Under the pieces are notes generated by a model. It saw only the letters and a list, made by a program, of their open reading frames with translations. It did not search any database and was not told the origin of the DNA. A stretch of 38,982 nucleotides of DNA, taken from positions 1-38,982 of the forward strand of contig PLSV01000162.1 in assembly GCA_003165235.1 (NCBI GenBank), given 5' to 3'. Positions 1 through 7,157 of this stretch are shown in pieces; within the stretch, counting starts at the first letter, position 1; each line of letters opens with the position of its first letter. Both the position numbers and the translations under genes were made by a program. Origin of the DNA: Syntrophobacteraceae bacterium. GTDB taxonomy: Bacteria > Desulfobacterota > Syntrophobacteria > Syntrophobacterales > Syntrophobacteraceae.

Positions 1-2
1 TT

Positions 3-89
3 TTTGTCAGCGCCGGCGTTCTGTTTGCCGTGGGTATGTTCACCCGCGGGAAGCAGGCGGTCCATGCAGAGGAAGGTCCCGGCGTTTAG
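3..89 (+). CDS. C-terminal tail of a small membrane protein (partial, 5' end outside window)
   Basis: The frame is open from the window edge and ends at a TAG at 87-89. It encodes about 28 residues: a hydrophobic stretch (FVSAGVLFAVGMF) followed by a Gly/Lys/Arg turn and a short polar tail. This resembles the layout of the small membrane protein at 4446-4697 (hydrophobic segment, then basic GRRRN, then an acidic tail). If it is a homologue, the window opens at the end of another copy of the envelope-protein module seen at 3634-4697. The fragment is too short for a firm call; it could be a chance open frame. Confidence 0.35.
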   Translation, partial: FVSAGVLFAVGMFTRGKQAVHAEEGPGV

Positions 90-189
90 TAAAGGACGGT
101 GAGCTGCGCCAGGCCTAGGGAGGGACCAGACCATGCTCTTGTCCACGTATCCCTCCCTCTCCGGCACGGTTTTCACTTCTGCTTCGAAA

Positions 190-240
190 AGGCCTGGTGG
201 GCTGCGCTCCGCTTGCGCCTGGCGCCCCACCTACGGTCCT
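190..240. repeat. short GC-rich palindromic intergenic element
   Basis: The arms GGTGGG (196-201) and CCCACC (226-231) face each other around a core alternating GCGCTCCGC and GCGCCTGGCGC, so the stretch can fold into a hairpin. It lies in the 284-bp gap before the first complete gene. The rest of that gap shows no convincing gene; the small open frame through it reads across the palindrome and has no homology I recognise. Confidence 0.4.
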
Positions 241-373
241 TTTCACCGTTTAGGGCAGCCCGCAGGGACATGAAATGCTGCGGTGAACGCTTGCAAAAAG
301 GACTTATTTTACGTATTTAAGCGAATCAGGATAGAGGTTGAATGATTCGGCCAAACAGGGAGAGAGGAATCGA

Positions 374-1357
374 TTGATAAAGCGCAACGTCGTTATAGGA
401 TTTGGATTAGTTCTTCTGGTTATCGGCCTAGCAGGCTTGGCCCTTTTGCAGACAGAGGTGGTTTACCAGCCGGCGTCCAAAGGTCAGACCGGCTTGCTCG
501 ATGTAAACCCGCAAGTCCCCTCTCAGGAAGGTTCCAGGGGTCAGGCAGGCCTCAAGCTAAGGCAGCTTCCTGAGCCTGCGGACAGCATCAAACAGACTCT
601 TGAACCAGGGAGTCAAACCGGGCAGGTCCCGGCGCCTCGATCCGGGGAGGGACCCCGGACGCCCCGCCCCGCCGTCCTCGCCGGGGATGCTTCCGGGACG
701 ATAAATCAACGCTCGGAGGGAAATGGATCTGGCGGGCACGGACTAACGTCCGGAGACCTGGCGACTCAACAAAAGGCGAATCCGGTCCCGCAGGCGGTTA
801 AAGGCGGTGAACAGGCCCAGAAGGCGCCACAGGGGACAGCAGGACCTGGCGCCGGGACGGCCCGAGATCCATCGCCTGCCGTGAGCAAAGCGCCGCGTCG
901 CCCGTCACCCGAAGCGTTACAGCCGGTGGTGATCAGCTTCCATTTCGATCCGGCGGAAAAGCGCGAAATCGATGTGGCGCAGGTGCATTTCGGTGATACT
1001 ATAAGCGTGAGAGTGCGGCGCTTAGGGCAAGCGAACCTGGGGATCCATCTCGCTTTCGCTGTTCCGAATACTTTCGAGACCCGCGTGTGGCGCGAGTGGA
1101 GCACCGGGTCCGGACGGACGTTTGTCGCCCCGATACAGGACAAAGACCGGATCGCGTTGACGGCTGACAGGGATTTTGGAGTCGCCCTGACAAGGAAGCT
1201 CGATTCAAAGGAAGGCGCCGTTTTGAAGCTTGGGGCCGATTACCCTCACGGCCGGGCGGTTCAATCTCCACGCCCCTCGAGGCAGGGCGGCTATGACATC
1301 GAGATGAAAATATATCCAGGCAATCGTTGGAAGATAAAACCCAGGGGTCTTGTGTGA
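374..1357 (+). CDS. membrane-anchored proline/glycine-rich envelope protein, paralogue of 3634-4464; function unknown
   Basis: About 327 residues. An N-terminal transmembrane helix (VVIGFGLVLLVIGLAGLALL) is followed by roughly 160 residues rich in Gly, Pro, Gln and Ala that are probably disordered. A C-terminal domain then runs from PVVISFHFDP to KIYPGNRWKI. The topology is one anchor, a flexible stalk and a folded extracytoplasmic domain. The same anchor and end domain recur in the gene at 3634. I place the start at TTG 374 because it aligns with the GTG start of the paralogue and follows a strong GGAGAGAGGA ribosome-binding site; an in-frame TTG at 338 would add 12 residues without a clear site. 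The next gene starts directly after its stop, so they are probably co-transcribed. I do not recognise the family. Confidence 0.75.
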   Translation: MIKRNVVIGFGLVLLVIGLAGLALLQTEVVYQPASKGQTGLLDVNPQVPSQEGSRGQAGLKLRQLPEPADSIKQTLEPGSQTGQVPAPRSGEGPRTPRPAVLAGDASGTINQRSEGNGSGGHGLTSGDLATQQKANPVPQAVKGGEQAQKAPQGTAGPGAGTARDPSPAVSKAPRRPSPEALQPVVISFHFDPAEKREIDVAQVHFGDTISVRVRRLGQANLGIHLAFAVPNTFETRVWREWSTGSGRTFVAPIQDKDRIALTADRDFGVALTRKLDSKEGAVLKLGADYPHGRAVQSPRPSRQGGYDIEMKIYPGNRWKIKPRGLV

Positions 1358-3358
1358 ATGGGGGTTGAAAAGATGTATTCCGGGGGCTTCAGGTTGAAAA
1401 TTGCGGCAACGGTGACGGCGGTCTCAGTGCTGCTGTGGGCGGCCGGCGCGATCGCCGGAGTTAATGAAGATTTGAGCCAGGCGGCAATGCGTGGCGATAT
1501 GGCTGCGGTCCAGCGACTGATCGGCAGGGGGGCCAAGGTCAATGGCAAAGACAAGTCGGGCTGGACTGCGCTGATGCTCGCATGCCAGAGCGGCAAGATC
1601 GAGGCGGTGAGGGCCCTGATTGACAGGGGGGCCGATGTCAAAGCCGCCAACAGCAGGGGCATAAACCCATTGATGATTGCCTCCGAAAACGGGTACGGCG
1701 ACATCGTCAAAGTTCTGCTGGACAAGGGGGCTGAGGTCAATGCAGCCAACATGGACGACTGGACCGCGTTGTCAGCAGCCTCCTGGGGCGGCTATAAAGA
1801 GGTCGTGGAAGCGCTGATCGCCGGAGGGGCGGATGTTAACGCCAAGAACAGCGGCGACGGCGCTACTGCGTTGACGACTGCCTCCTTCAGGGGCCACGCA
1901 GGGGTCGTGCAGGCGCTGCTCGCCAATGGGGCCAACGTCAATGTGAAAGACAGGGAAGGATCGACCGCCTTGATGCTTGCCTCACAATATGGCCACCCCG
2001 ACGTCGTGCAGGCCCTGTTCGCCGCAAAGGAGATCGAGATCGACGCCAAGGACGACCACGGCGACAGCGCTTTGACGCTTGCCTCCCGGTACGGCCACCT
2101 AGATACGCATGCCTCCCGGTATGGCCACCTGGAGATCGTGCAGGCGCTTCTTGACAAGGGGGCCGATGTCAATTCGAGGGCCAATAACGGCGCAACCCCG
2201 CTGATCTTTGCCTGCATGAAGGGCTATGCCAGGATTGTGGAAGCGCTGCTCGCCGGGGGCTCCGATGTCAATGCGGAGGCCAATGACGGCCAAACCGCGC
2301 TGATGGCGGCCTCCCAGAACAGCAGCCTGGAGGTCGTGCAGGCGCTCCTCGCCAAAGGGGCCAAGGCCTCTGCGGCTAACAGGGACGGCTACACCCCGCT
2401 TATTATTGCCTGCGAGGACGGCCACCTCGATATCGCCGAAGCGCTGATCGAGGGAGGGGCCGAGATCGACGCAAAAGAGAAGGAGGGCTACACCGCGCTC
2501 ATGTTCGCATGCCAGGCCGGTCACCGGGACGTGGTCACGCTGCTGCTCGGCAAGGGGGCAGCGGTCAATGCCAAAAGGAACGACGACCGGACCGCGTTGA
2601 TGGCCGCTTCCATGAATGACGATCGCGATATCGTCGAAGCGCTGCTTGACAAGGGGGCCGAGGTCAATGCCAGGGCGAACGACGGTGAAACCGCGCTGAT
2701 GGTCGCCTCCGGAAACGGCAACCTCCAGGTCGTGCTGGCGCTTCTTGACAGGGGTGCTGAGGTCCCCGCCCGGATGAATGAAGGTTTCACCGCCCTGATG
2801 ATCGCTTCCATGCAGGGCTTCCCGGATGTCGTAAAGGCGCTGTTCGACAGAGGCGCTGAAGTCAATTCCCCCAAGGAGGACGGAGCGACCCCGCTGATGC
2901 TTGCCACCCCGGATGGCCACCGGGCGGCCGTGGAATTGCTGCTCGCCAAGGGGGCGCAAGTAAATGTAAAGGACAATAACGGCATTACCACCCTGATGCT
3001 CGCCTCCCGAAACGGCCGCGCCGAGATAGTTCAGGCGCTGCTGGCGAAAGGGGCCGAGGTCAACGCCAAAGACAAGGACGGCGCAGCAGCGTTGCAGCAT
3101 GCTTCCATGTATGGCCACGTGGAGGTAGTGCGGTTGCTGCTCGCAAAAAAGGCCGACGTCAACGCCATGGACAACAAAGGCCAAACAGCCCTGATGCTTG
3201 CCGCAAAGGACGGCTATACCGGAGTCGTGAAGCTGCTGCTCGCAAAGAAGGCCCTCGCCAATGCGAAAGACAAAAACGGCCGGACCGCCTTGTTGCTTGC
3301 CTCCCAGGGCGGCCACCGCCAAGTTAAAAAACTGCTCCTGAGAGCGGGAGCAAAATAG
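1358..3358 (+). CDS. exported ankyrin-repeat protein (about 19 repeats)
   Basis: 666 residues. An N-terminal signal peptide (basic start, hydrophobic core around AVSVLLWAAGAIA) is followed almost entirely by 33-residue ankyrin repeats of the TALMLAS-GH-VVQALL-KGA-VN type. About 19 can be counted to the C-terminus, with no other domain visible. Ankyrin arrays bind proteins; the partner is unknown. With the signal peptide it should act in the periplasm or outside the cell. ATG 1358 directly follows the upstream stop; ATG 1373, behind GGGGG, is an equally good start and keeps the signal peptide. One repeat carries an extra 10 residues (see 2081-2140). Its position between two paralogous envelope proteins suggests a joint role (inference). 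Confidence 0.9.
   Translation: MGVEKMYSGGFRLKIAATVTAVSVLLWAAGAIAGVNEDLSQAAMRGDMAAVQRLIGRGAKVNGKDKSGWTALMLACQSGKIEAVRALIDRGADVKAANSRGINPLMIASENGYGDIVKVLLDKGAEVNAANMDDWTALSAASWGGYKEVVEALIAGGADVNAKNSGDGATALTTASFRGHAGVVQALLANGANVNVKDREGSTALMLASQYGHPDVVQALFAAKEIEIDAKDDHGDSALTLASRYGHLDTHASRYGHLEIVQALLDKGADVNSRANNGATPLIFACMKGYARIVEALLAGGSDVNAEANDGQTALMAASQNSSLEVVQALLAKGAKASAANRDGYTPLIIACEDGHLDIAEALIEGGAEIDAKEKEGYTALMFACQAGHRDVVTLLLGKGAAVNAKRNDDRTALMAASMNDDRDIVEALLDKGAEVNARANDGETALMVASGNGNLQVVLALLDRGAEVPARMNEGFTALMIASMQGFPDVVKALFDRGAEVNSPKEDGATPLMLATPDGHRAAVELLLAKGAQVNVKDNNGITTLMLASRNGRAEIVQALLAKGAEVNAKDKDGAAALQHASMYGHVEVVRLLLAKKADVNAMDNKGQTALMLAAKDGYTGVVKLLLAKKALANAKDKNGRTALLLASQGGHRQVKKLLLRAGAK
2081..2140 (+). 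repeat. 30-bp in-frame tandem duplication inside the ankyrin array
   Basis: Two adjacent 30-bp units, 2081-2110 and 2111-2140, both begin GCCTCCCGGT and continue with ACGGCCACCT or ATGGCCACCT. They encode ASRYGHLDTH and ASRYGHLEIV. The first 20 bases differ at one position, which points to a recent event. The duplication adds 10 residues to one 33-residue repeat and breaks its register. Confidence 0.85.
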
Positions 3359-3633
3359 AAGAGCGGCAATTCAGGAAGGCGGGAAGCATGGAGCAGCCAT
3401 AGGCGTAACCTGGGTTGCCGGCGCCGGCGATATGGTTTACTGCGATTCCAACATGAACGGTTCGTCACTGGAGCGCGAGGAGGCGGCAGACAGACTTTTG
3501 TTGACCTGTTGATTTTCACTTACCGCTTCCCGCGCCTTTTCTTGTCGACTAAAATAGTCGGGCAACCGTCTAAGCGTTCAAATAAACAAGGATTCAATCT
3601 TTTCGATAACTTTTCCTGGAGGGGAGGACTAAC

Positions 3634-4464
3634 GTGATAAACCGCAGGGCCATTATCGGCATTGGAACGGTTATTCTTGTCATTGGCGTTACAGGTCTGG
3701 GTCTTTTGCAGACCGGGGTGACTCAGCCCACCAAAGAGGAAACACTCGAACCGGCGCCGGCAGCCAGCCAACAAAGCCAGGCCCCGGTGGACCAAACTTC
3801 GCCGGCTGCTGTACCGACCTCTCAACCCGGGGTGGAACCCGGGACCAAAACCAGCCCGGCAGACCTCAAGGAGAGCGCCGGTCAGGGACAGCAACCCCCA
3901 TCCGGAGACGTTGCGGCCGAAAAACCGGTCCCAGTCCCGCAGGTAGGCGAAGGCGAGCGCCGTTATCCGAAGCAGGAGCAAAAGGAGCAAGTTGGGAAAC
4001 ACCGGCCCCCCCTGTTTCAGATGCGGAGCGAGATCTCGCAGGACGATAAGACAACTCGAAAGCCAAAATTCAATGAGAAGCGAAAGCATGCCCACCACAA
4101 ATCAAAATCGGAGCGCTACGCGAGCAAGACGCATCCGGCTCACCGCGCGCAGCCTGTTGTGATCAGGTTCAATTTCGATCCGGGGCGGCATCGCGGACTT
4201 AATGTGGCGCAGGTGCATGCGGGTGATAAAATAAGGGTGAACGTGCGGCGTGTCGGACAGGTGGAGAGCAGGGTTCACTTCACTCTTTCGAGGAATATCA
4301 ACTCACAGCAGGGCGCCGTTTTAAAGCTTGAGACGATGTACTCGTTGTATCACCCGGTCATGTACTCGACTGACCGGGGCTACTATGTAGTCGAGGTGAA
4401 AATCTATCCTGGTAACCGGTGGAACATCATGCCGAGGAGTTATGTATGGCCCGATTCTGTCTGA
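3634..4464 (+). CDS. membrane-anchored proline-rich envelope protein, paralogue of 374-1357; function unknown
   Basis: 276 residues starting at GTG 3634 behind GGAGGGGAGGA, one of the strongest ribosome-binding sites here. An N-terminal helix (IIGIGTVILVIGVTGLGLL) is followed by a Pro/Gln/Ala-rich linker and a Lys/His/Arg-rich stretch (residues about 145-170). The C-terminal domain (PVVIRFNFDP to VKIYPGNRWNI) matches the upstream paralogue. Relative to that copy it lacks about 44 residues in the middle of the end domain, between IHL/VHF and the shared GAVLKL. The 275 bp before it hold no gene I can support, only a short CGACTA/TAGTCG hairpin at 3546-3560. The next small gene overlaps its 3' end, suggesting translational coupling. 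Family not recognised. Confidence 0.75.
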   Translation: MINRRAIIGIGTVILVIGVTGLGLLQTGVTQPTKEETLEPAPAASQQSQAPVDQTSPAAVPTSQPGVEPGTKTSPADLKESAGQGQQPPSGDVAAEKPVPVPQVGEGERRYPKQEQKEQVGKHRPPLFQMRSEISQDDKTTRKPKFNEKRKHAHHKSKSERYASKTHPAHRAQPVVIRFNFDPGRHRGLNVAQVHAGDKIRVNVRRVGQVESRVHFTLSRNINSQQGAVLKLETMYSLYHPVMYSTDRGYYVVEVKIYPGNRWNIMPRSYVWPDSV

Positions 4465-4697
4465 CCCTCTTATTTTCGGCTACCTCTGTGGTTGGCTTAG
4501 GCCTGGTGCTGTATGCAATCATGGCCGGGCGCCGCCGAAATCGCGAGTCCGTCGACGAGGAGAGTGTCGCAGTCGGTTTTTCCGACTCTGCGGGGGAACC
4601 TGGCGGGGTCCTCGATCTCGATATCGGTCATGAAGGTCTAAAGCACAAGGAAAAAGAGCCTTTCGACCCGGATAAGCACAAACCGGAGCCTATCTGA
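4446..4697 (+). CDS. small single-pass membrane protein, function unknown
   Basis: 83 residues from ATG 4446, which follows GAGGAG at 4434-4439 and overlaps the end of the upstream gene by 19 bp. An upstream in-frame ATG at 4419 is less likely because it lies deeper in that gene and lacks such a site. Residues about 4-26 form a hydrophobic helix ending in a basic GRRRNR stop-transfer. The remainder is acidic and charged (EKEPFDPDKHKPEP), presumably cytoplasmic. The fragment at 3-89 may be a homologue, so envelope protein plus small membrane protein could be a repeated two-gene unit. Confidence 0.6.
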   Translation: MARFCLTLLFSATSVVGLGLVLYAIMAGRRRNRESVDEESVAVGFSDSAGEPGGVLDLDIGHEGLKHKEKEPFDPDKHKPEPI

Positions 4698-4725
4698 GGC
4701 CGGAAGAGACTTCCCCTGAAAACGT

Positions 4726-4806
4726 CCACGCGAAGACGCGGGGGCGCGGTGAGGCGAAATATGGCCCAATTTTTCGTATTGCTTGCCTGCTCCGCGGTTT
4801 CGCGTG
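4726..4806. repeat. octad-type inverted-arm element, degenerate (GACGCGGG type)
   Basis: The left side reads CACGCGAAGACGCGGGGG and the right side ends CCGCGGTTTCGCGTGAG. The outer CACGCGAA and TTCGCGTG are exact inverted repeats. It lies between the convergent small membrane protein gene and the EamA transporter gene, and resembles the better-preserved elements at 8687 and 25290. Confidence 0.4.
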
Positions 4807-4811
4807 AGACA

Positions 4812-5753
4812 TCAATTCCTAAAACTGTAATTCGTTACGTAGACCCCGCTGAGAATCAGGACTGCTCCCAAGGCCAGTGAAATGTCGATGGTCTCGTGCA
4901 GGAGCAGAAAGCCCAGAATCGCCGAACTGATTGGAACGATATTGATAAAGACCCCTGCCCTGGCAGGCCCCAGAGCAAGTATGCCCTCGTAATACCAGGT
5001 GAATCCCAGAGCCGACCCGAAGAAGCCGAGGTAGAGGATTGCAAGCCAGAAGGAGGAGGAAAAGGCTGTGATTTGTGACGGAAGTCCTTCGTAAAGGGCG
5101 GGCGCGAGCAGACATACGGTACCCATTACGCAGGAGCAGGTCACCGCCGCCAGGGGCGACACATTCCTCATGGCCTTTTTGCCCAGCAGGGAATAGGACA
5201 CCCAGCTTGCAACACCCCCCAGGATGTAAAGCTCTCCACCCCCCAGCCTGCCTTGCAACAGCGCCGCAAGAGAGCCTTTCGAAATGACTGCCGCCGCCCC
5301 GGCGAAAGAAATGAAAATCCCTCCCGCTCTGGCGAGGCCAAGCTTTTCCTTGAGGAGCAGCGCAGAAAAAAGCGCGATGAAAGCGGGATTTGCGGCGATA
5401 ATGAAGGAGGCGCGGCCGGCGGTGACCGTCTTGAGGCCGGAGAAAAAGAAGGCGTTATAGGCAAAAACACCCGTGAGGCCCATCAGGAGCAGTAAAAAGA
5501 ATTTACCCGGCGCGAAGAGCACCCTTGCGTCCGTCCTGCCGTTCGATCTCAGTACGAAAATGAGAAGAAAAATGGATGCGACAACAAATCTGAGGAAGGC
5601 GGCCGAAAAGGGGCCGGCCTCACGGGAGGCTATACGTCCGGCGACAAAGGTCCCGCCCCAGAACACAGCCATAAGGACCAGCTTCAAATAGATGAGCGTG
5701 CGGGGTTTGTCCGCCGCGTGAATACAGCGGTTCACCACGAAGAATTCCACCAC
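4812..5753 (-). CDS. EamA/DMT-family membrane transporter (permease)
   Basis: Up to 313 residues with about ten hydrophobic helices in two similar halves, as in the 10-TM drug/metabolite transporter superfamily. The first helix carries the typical VFWGGTFVAGRIA; a second-half signature is LGFTWYYEGILALGPARAGVFINIVPI. Members export amino acids, metabolites or drugs; the substrate cannot be read here. The start is uncertain. GTG 5753 lies inside repeat-like DNA and the first 20 or so residues are not family-like, so translation may begin further in, near the LKLVLMAVFWGG segment. Gene ends convergently with the upstream + strand cluster. Confidence 0.85.
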   Translation of the reverse strand: MVEFFVVNRCIHAADKPRTLIYLKLVLMAVFWGGTFVAGRIASREAGPFSAAFLRFVVASIFLLIFVLRSNGRTDARVLFAPGKFFLLLLMGLTGVFAYNAFFFSGLKTVTAGRASFIIAANPAFIALFSALLLKEKLGLARAGGIFISFAGAAAVISKGSLAALLQGRLGGGELYILGGVASWVSYSLLGKKAMRNVSPLAAVTCSCVMGTVCLLAPALYEGLPSQITAFSSSFWLAILYLGFFGSALGFTWYYEGILALGPARAGVFINIVPISSAILGFLLLHETIDISLALGAVLILSGVYVTNYSFRN

Positions 5754-5890
5754 AGAGGTGCAGAGAAAAGACAGATGGGGGGAAGGGGAGATGGGGCGGC
5801 GAGGTGAGGGTTTTGTCTCCGTGTCACAGTGTCTCCGTCTCCCTGCGTCATCGTGTCTCTCCTCTGTGACCTGTATCTCTGTGAAGGCAT
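5751..5890. repeat. octad-type inverted-arm element between serC and the EamA gene
   Basis: The right half is a run of degenerate 8-bp units such as GTCTCCGT, GTCACAGT, GTCTCCGT, GTCATCGT and GTCTCTCC. The left half has the purine-rich counterpart (CACAGAGGTGCAGAGA, then GGGGAAGGGGAGATGGGG). The ends CACAGAG and CTCTGTG are inverted. It fills most of the gap after serC and runs into the proposed GTG start of the transporter. Confidence 0.6.
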
Positions 5891-5910
5891 TCGTCCAGTC
5901 TTATGAGCGT

Positions 5911-6996
5911 TTATCCGTGCTTTGCGGCAAAATATTTCATGTAATCGACAAGCGCCCTGACCGCCTCGAGGGTAACCGCATTATAGATGGACGTCCTCAA
6001 GCCGCCGACCGAACGGTGCCCTTTCAACCCGGACAATCCGGCTTCAACCGCCCCTGCGAGAAATTCTTTCTCCAACTCGGCCTCAGGCAGCAGGAAGGTG
6101 ACGTTCATGCGGGAGCGCGAATCCGGTCTGGCCGTTCCCCGATAAAAGTCCTGACCGTCAATAAAATCGTAGAGCATCCCGGCCTTCTCGTCGTTTATCT
6201 TCTCCATGAGGTCCAGACCTCCGACGGTCTGTTCAATCCACTTGAGCACCAGTTCGCATACGTAGATACAAAAGCAGGGCGGTGTGTTGTAGAGCGATTT
6301 ATTTTCAGAATAGGTCGTGTATTTGAGCATCGTTGGAAGTTCTTTGGGAACTCTTTCCAGCATGTCCCGGCGAATAATGACCAGGGTAACCCCCGCAGGA
6401 CCGATGTTTTTCTGCGCCCCTGCGTAAATCAGCCCGAAGGGGCGCGGATCGAACCTTCGGCTGAATATGTCTGAGGACATGTCGCTGATCAGAGGAGCAG
6501 CGCCCGGGCCCGGGAAACTTCTCCACTGGGTGCCTCGGATAGTGTTGTTCGAGGTTATGTGCAGATAGGATGCATCCTGATTGAGAGGGACCTTTTCAGG
6601 AATAAAGGTGAACTCCATCTCCTGGGAGGTTGCGACCACACGCACCTCTTTGCCCAATGCGCGGGCTTCCTTTATTGCCCTGGTCGACCAGGTCCCGGTA
6701 TTCACGTAATCGACGGGCTTGCCGGCAACCGCAAGGTTCATCGGAACCATGGAGAATTGGAGGCTGGCGCCTCCCTGAATGAAAAGGACCTCATAGCTGT
6801 CGTCGAGGCCGAGCAGGCGCCGGACCCGCTGAATGGCGCTTTCGAGAACGTTCTCAAAACTCTTGGACCGATGGCTTATTTCCAGCACCGACATGCCTGA
6901 GCCTTGAAAATCGAGCATTTCCACCTTCACCTGCTCGAGCACAACGAGGGGCAGGGCAGCCGGTCCGGGATTGAAGTTGAAGACTCGTTGGGTCAT
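5911..6996 (-). CDS. serC: phosphoserine aminotransferase
   Basis: 361 residues, the usual length for SerC, a class V PLP-dependent aminotransferase. It converts 3-phosphohydroxypyruvate and glutamate to phosphoserine in serine synthesis, and can also act in pyridoxal phosphate synthesis. Recognisable features are FNFNPGPAALP at the N-terminus, EISHRS, GGASLQF, NTGTWS, SNNTIRGTQW, SDMSSD and the PLP lysine K196 in YAGAQKNIGPAG. The C-terminus has the GHRSVGGLRTSIYNA substrate-binding stretch. A GAGGAGAA ribosome-binding site precedes ATG 6996. It is divergent from the aminopeptidase gene. No serA or serB is in the window. Confidence 0.96.
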   Translation of the reverse strand: MTQRVFNFNPGPAALPLVVLEQVKVEMLDFQGSGMSVLEISHRSKSFENVLESAIQRVRRLLGLDDSYEVLFIQGGASLQFSMVPMNLAVAGKPVDYVNTGTWSTRAIKEARALGKEVRVVATSQEMEFTFIPEKVPLNQDASYLHITSNNTIRGTQWRSFPGPGAAPLISDMSSDIFSRRFDPRPFGLIYAGAQKNIGPAGVTLVIIRRDMLERVPKELPTMLKYTTYSENKSLYNTPPCFCIYVCELVLKWIEQTVGGLDLMEKINDEKAGMLYDFIDGQDFYRGTARPDSRSRMNVTFLLPEAELEKEFLAGAVEAGLSGLKGHRSVGGLRTSIYNAVTLEAVRALVDYMKYFAAKHG

Positions 6997-7051
6997 AGGT
7001 CATTCTCCTCTATCGCTGAATAGTAAAAGGGTGAACAGAACTTGAAACTTT

Positions 7052-7101
7052 TACCTATCCCCGGATGCTTTTTTTTGTCAATTTCTTTCTCGAATTATTA
7101 T
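7052..7101. promoter_or_regulatory. putative divergent promoter region between serC and pepA
   Basis: On the - strand a perfect -35 TTGACA (7076-7081) is followed after 18 bp by TAGGTA, pointing to serC. On the + strand TTGTCA (7075-7080) is followed after 15 bp by TATTAT (7096-7101), pointing to pepA. The two -35 boxes overlap, so the promoters may compete. Spacings are not ideal. Confidence 0.3.
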
Positions 7102-7157
7102 TTTTAAGTAGGATCGAAAAGTTGATATGGAGATCGATATCAGGTATTGGAATACGC

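Noticed and set aside
374-1357. TonB-like protein
   Set aside because: The anchor, Pro-rich stalk and end-domain topology are similar, but the C-terminal domain lacks the TonB YP motif pattern and no ExbB/ExbD genes are nearby.
2099-3322. Long open frame (407 codons) on the - strand through the ankyrin gene
   Set aside because: It is the mirror of a regular GC-rich repeat array; the + strand frame has perfect ankyrin repeats, and the antisense protein has only periodic shadow sequence.
4442-4633. Alternative frame beginning MYGPILSD inside the small membrane protein
   Set aside because: It ends early and shows no membrane helix; the frame from ATG 4446 has a good ribosome-binding site and a clear helix.
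5758-6474. A 238-codon + strand frame across the repeat and serC
   Set aside because: It starts in repeat DNA and continues as antisense of serC; no family features.
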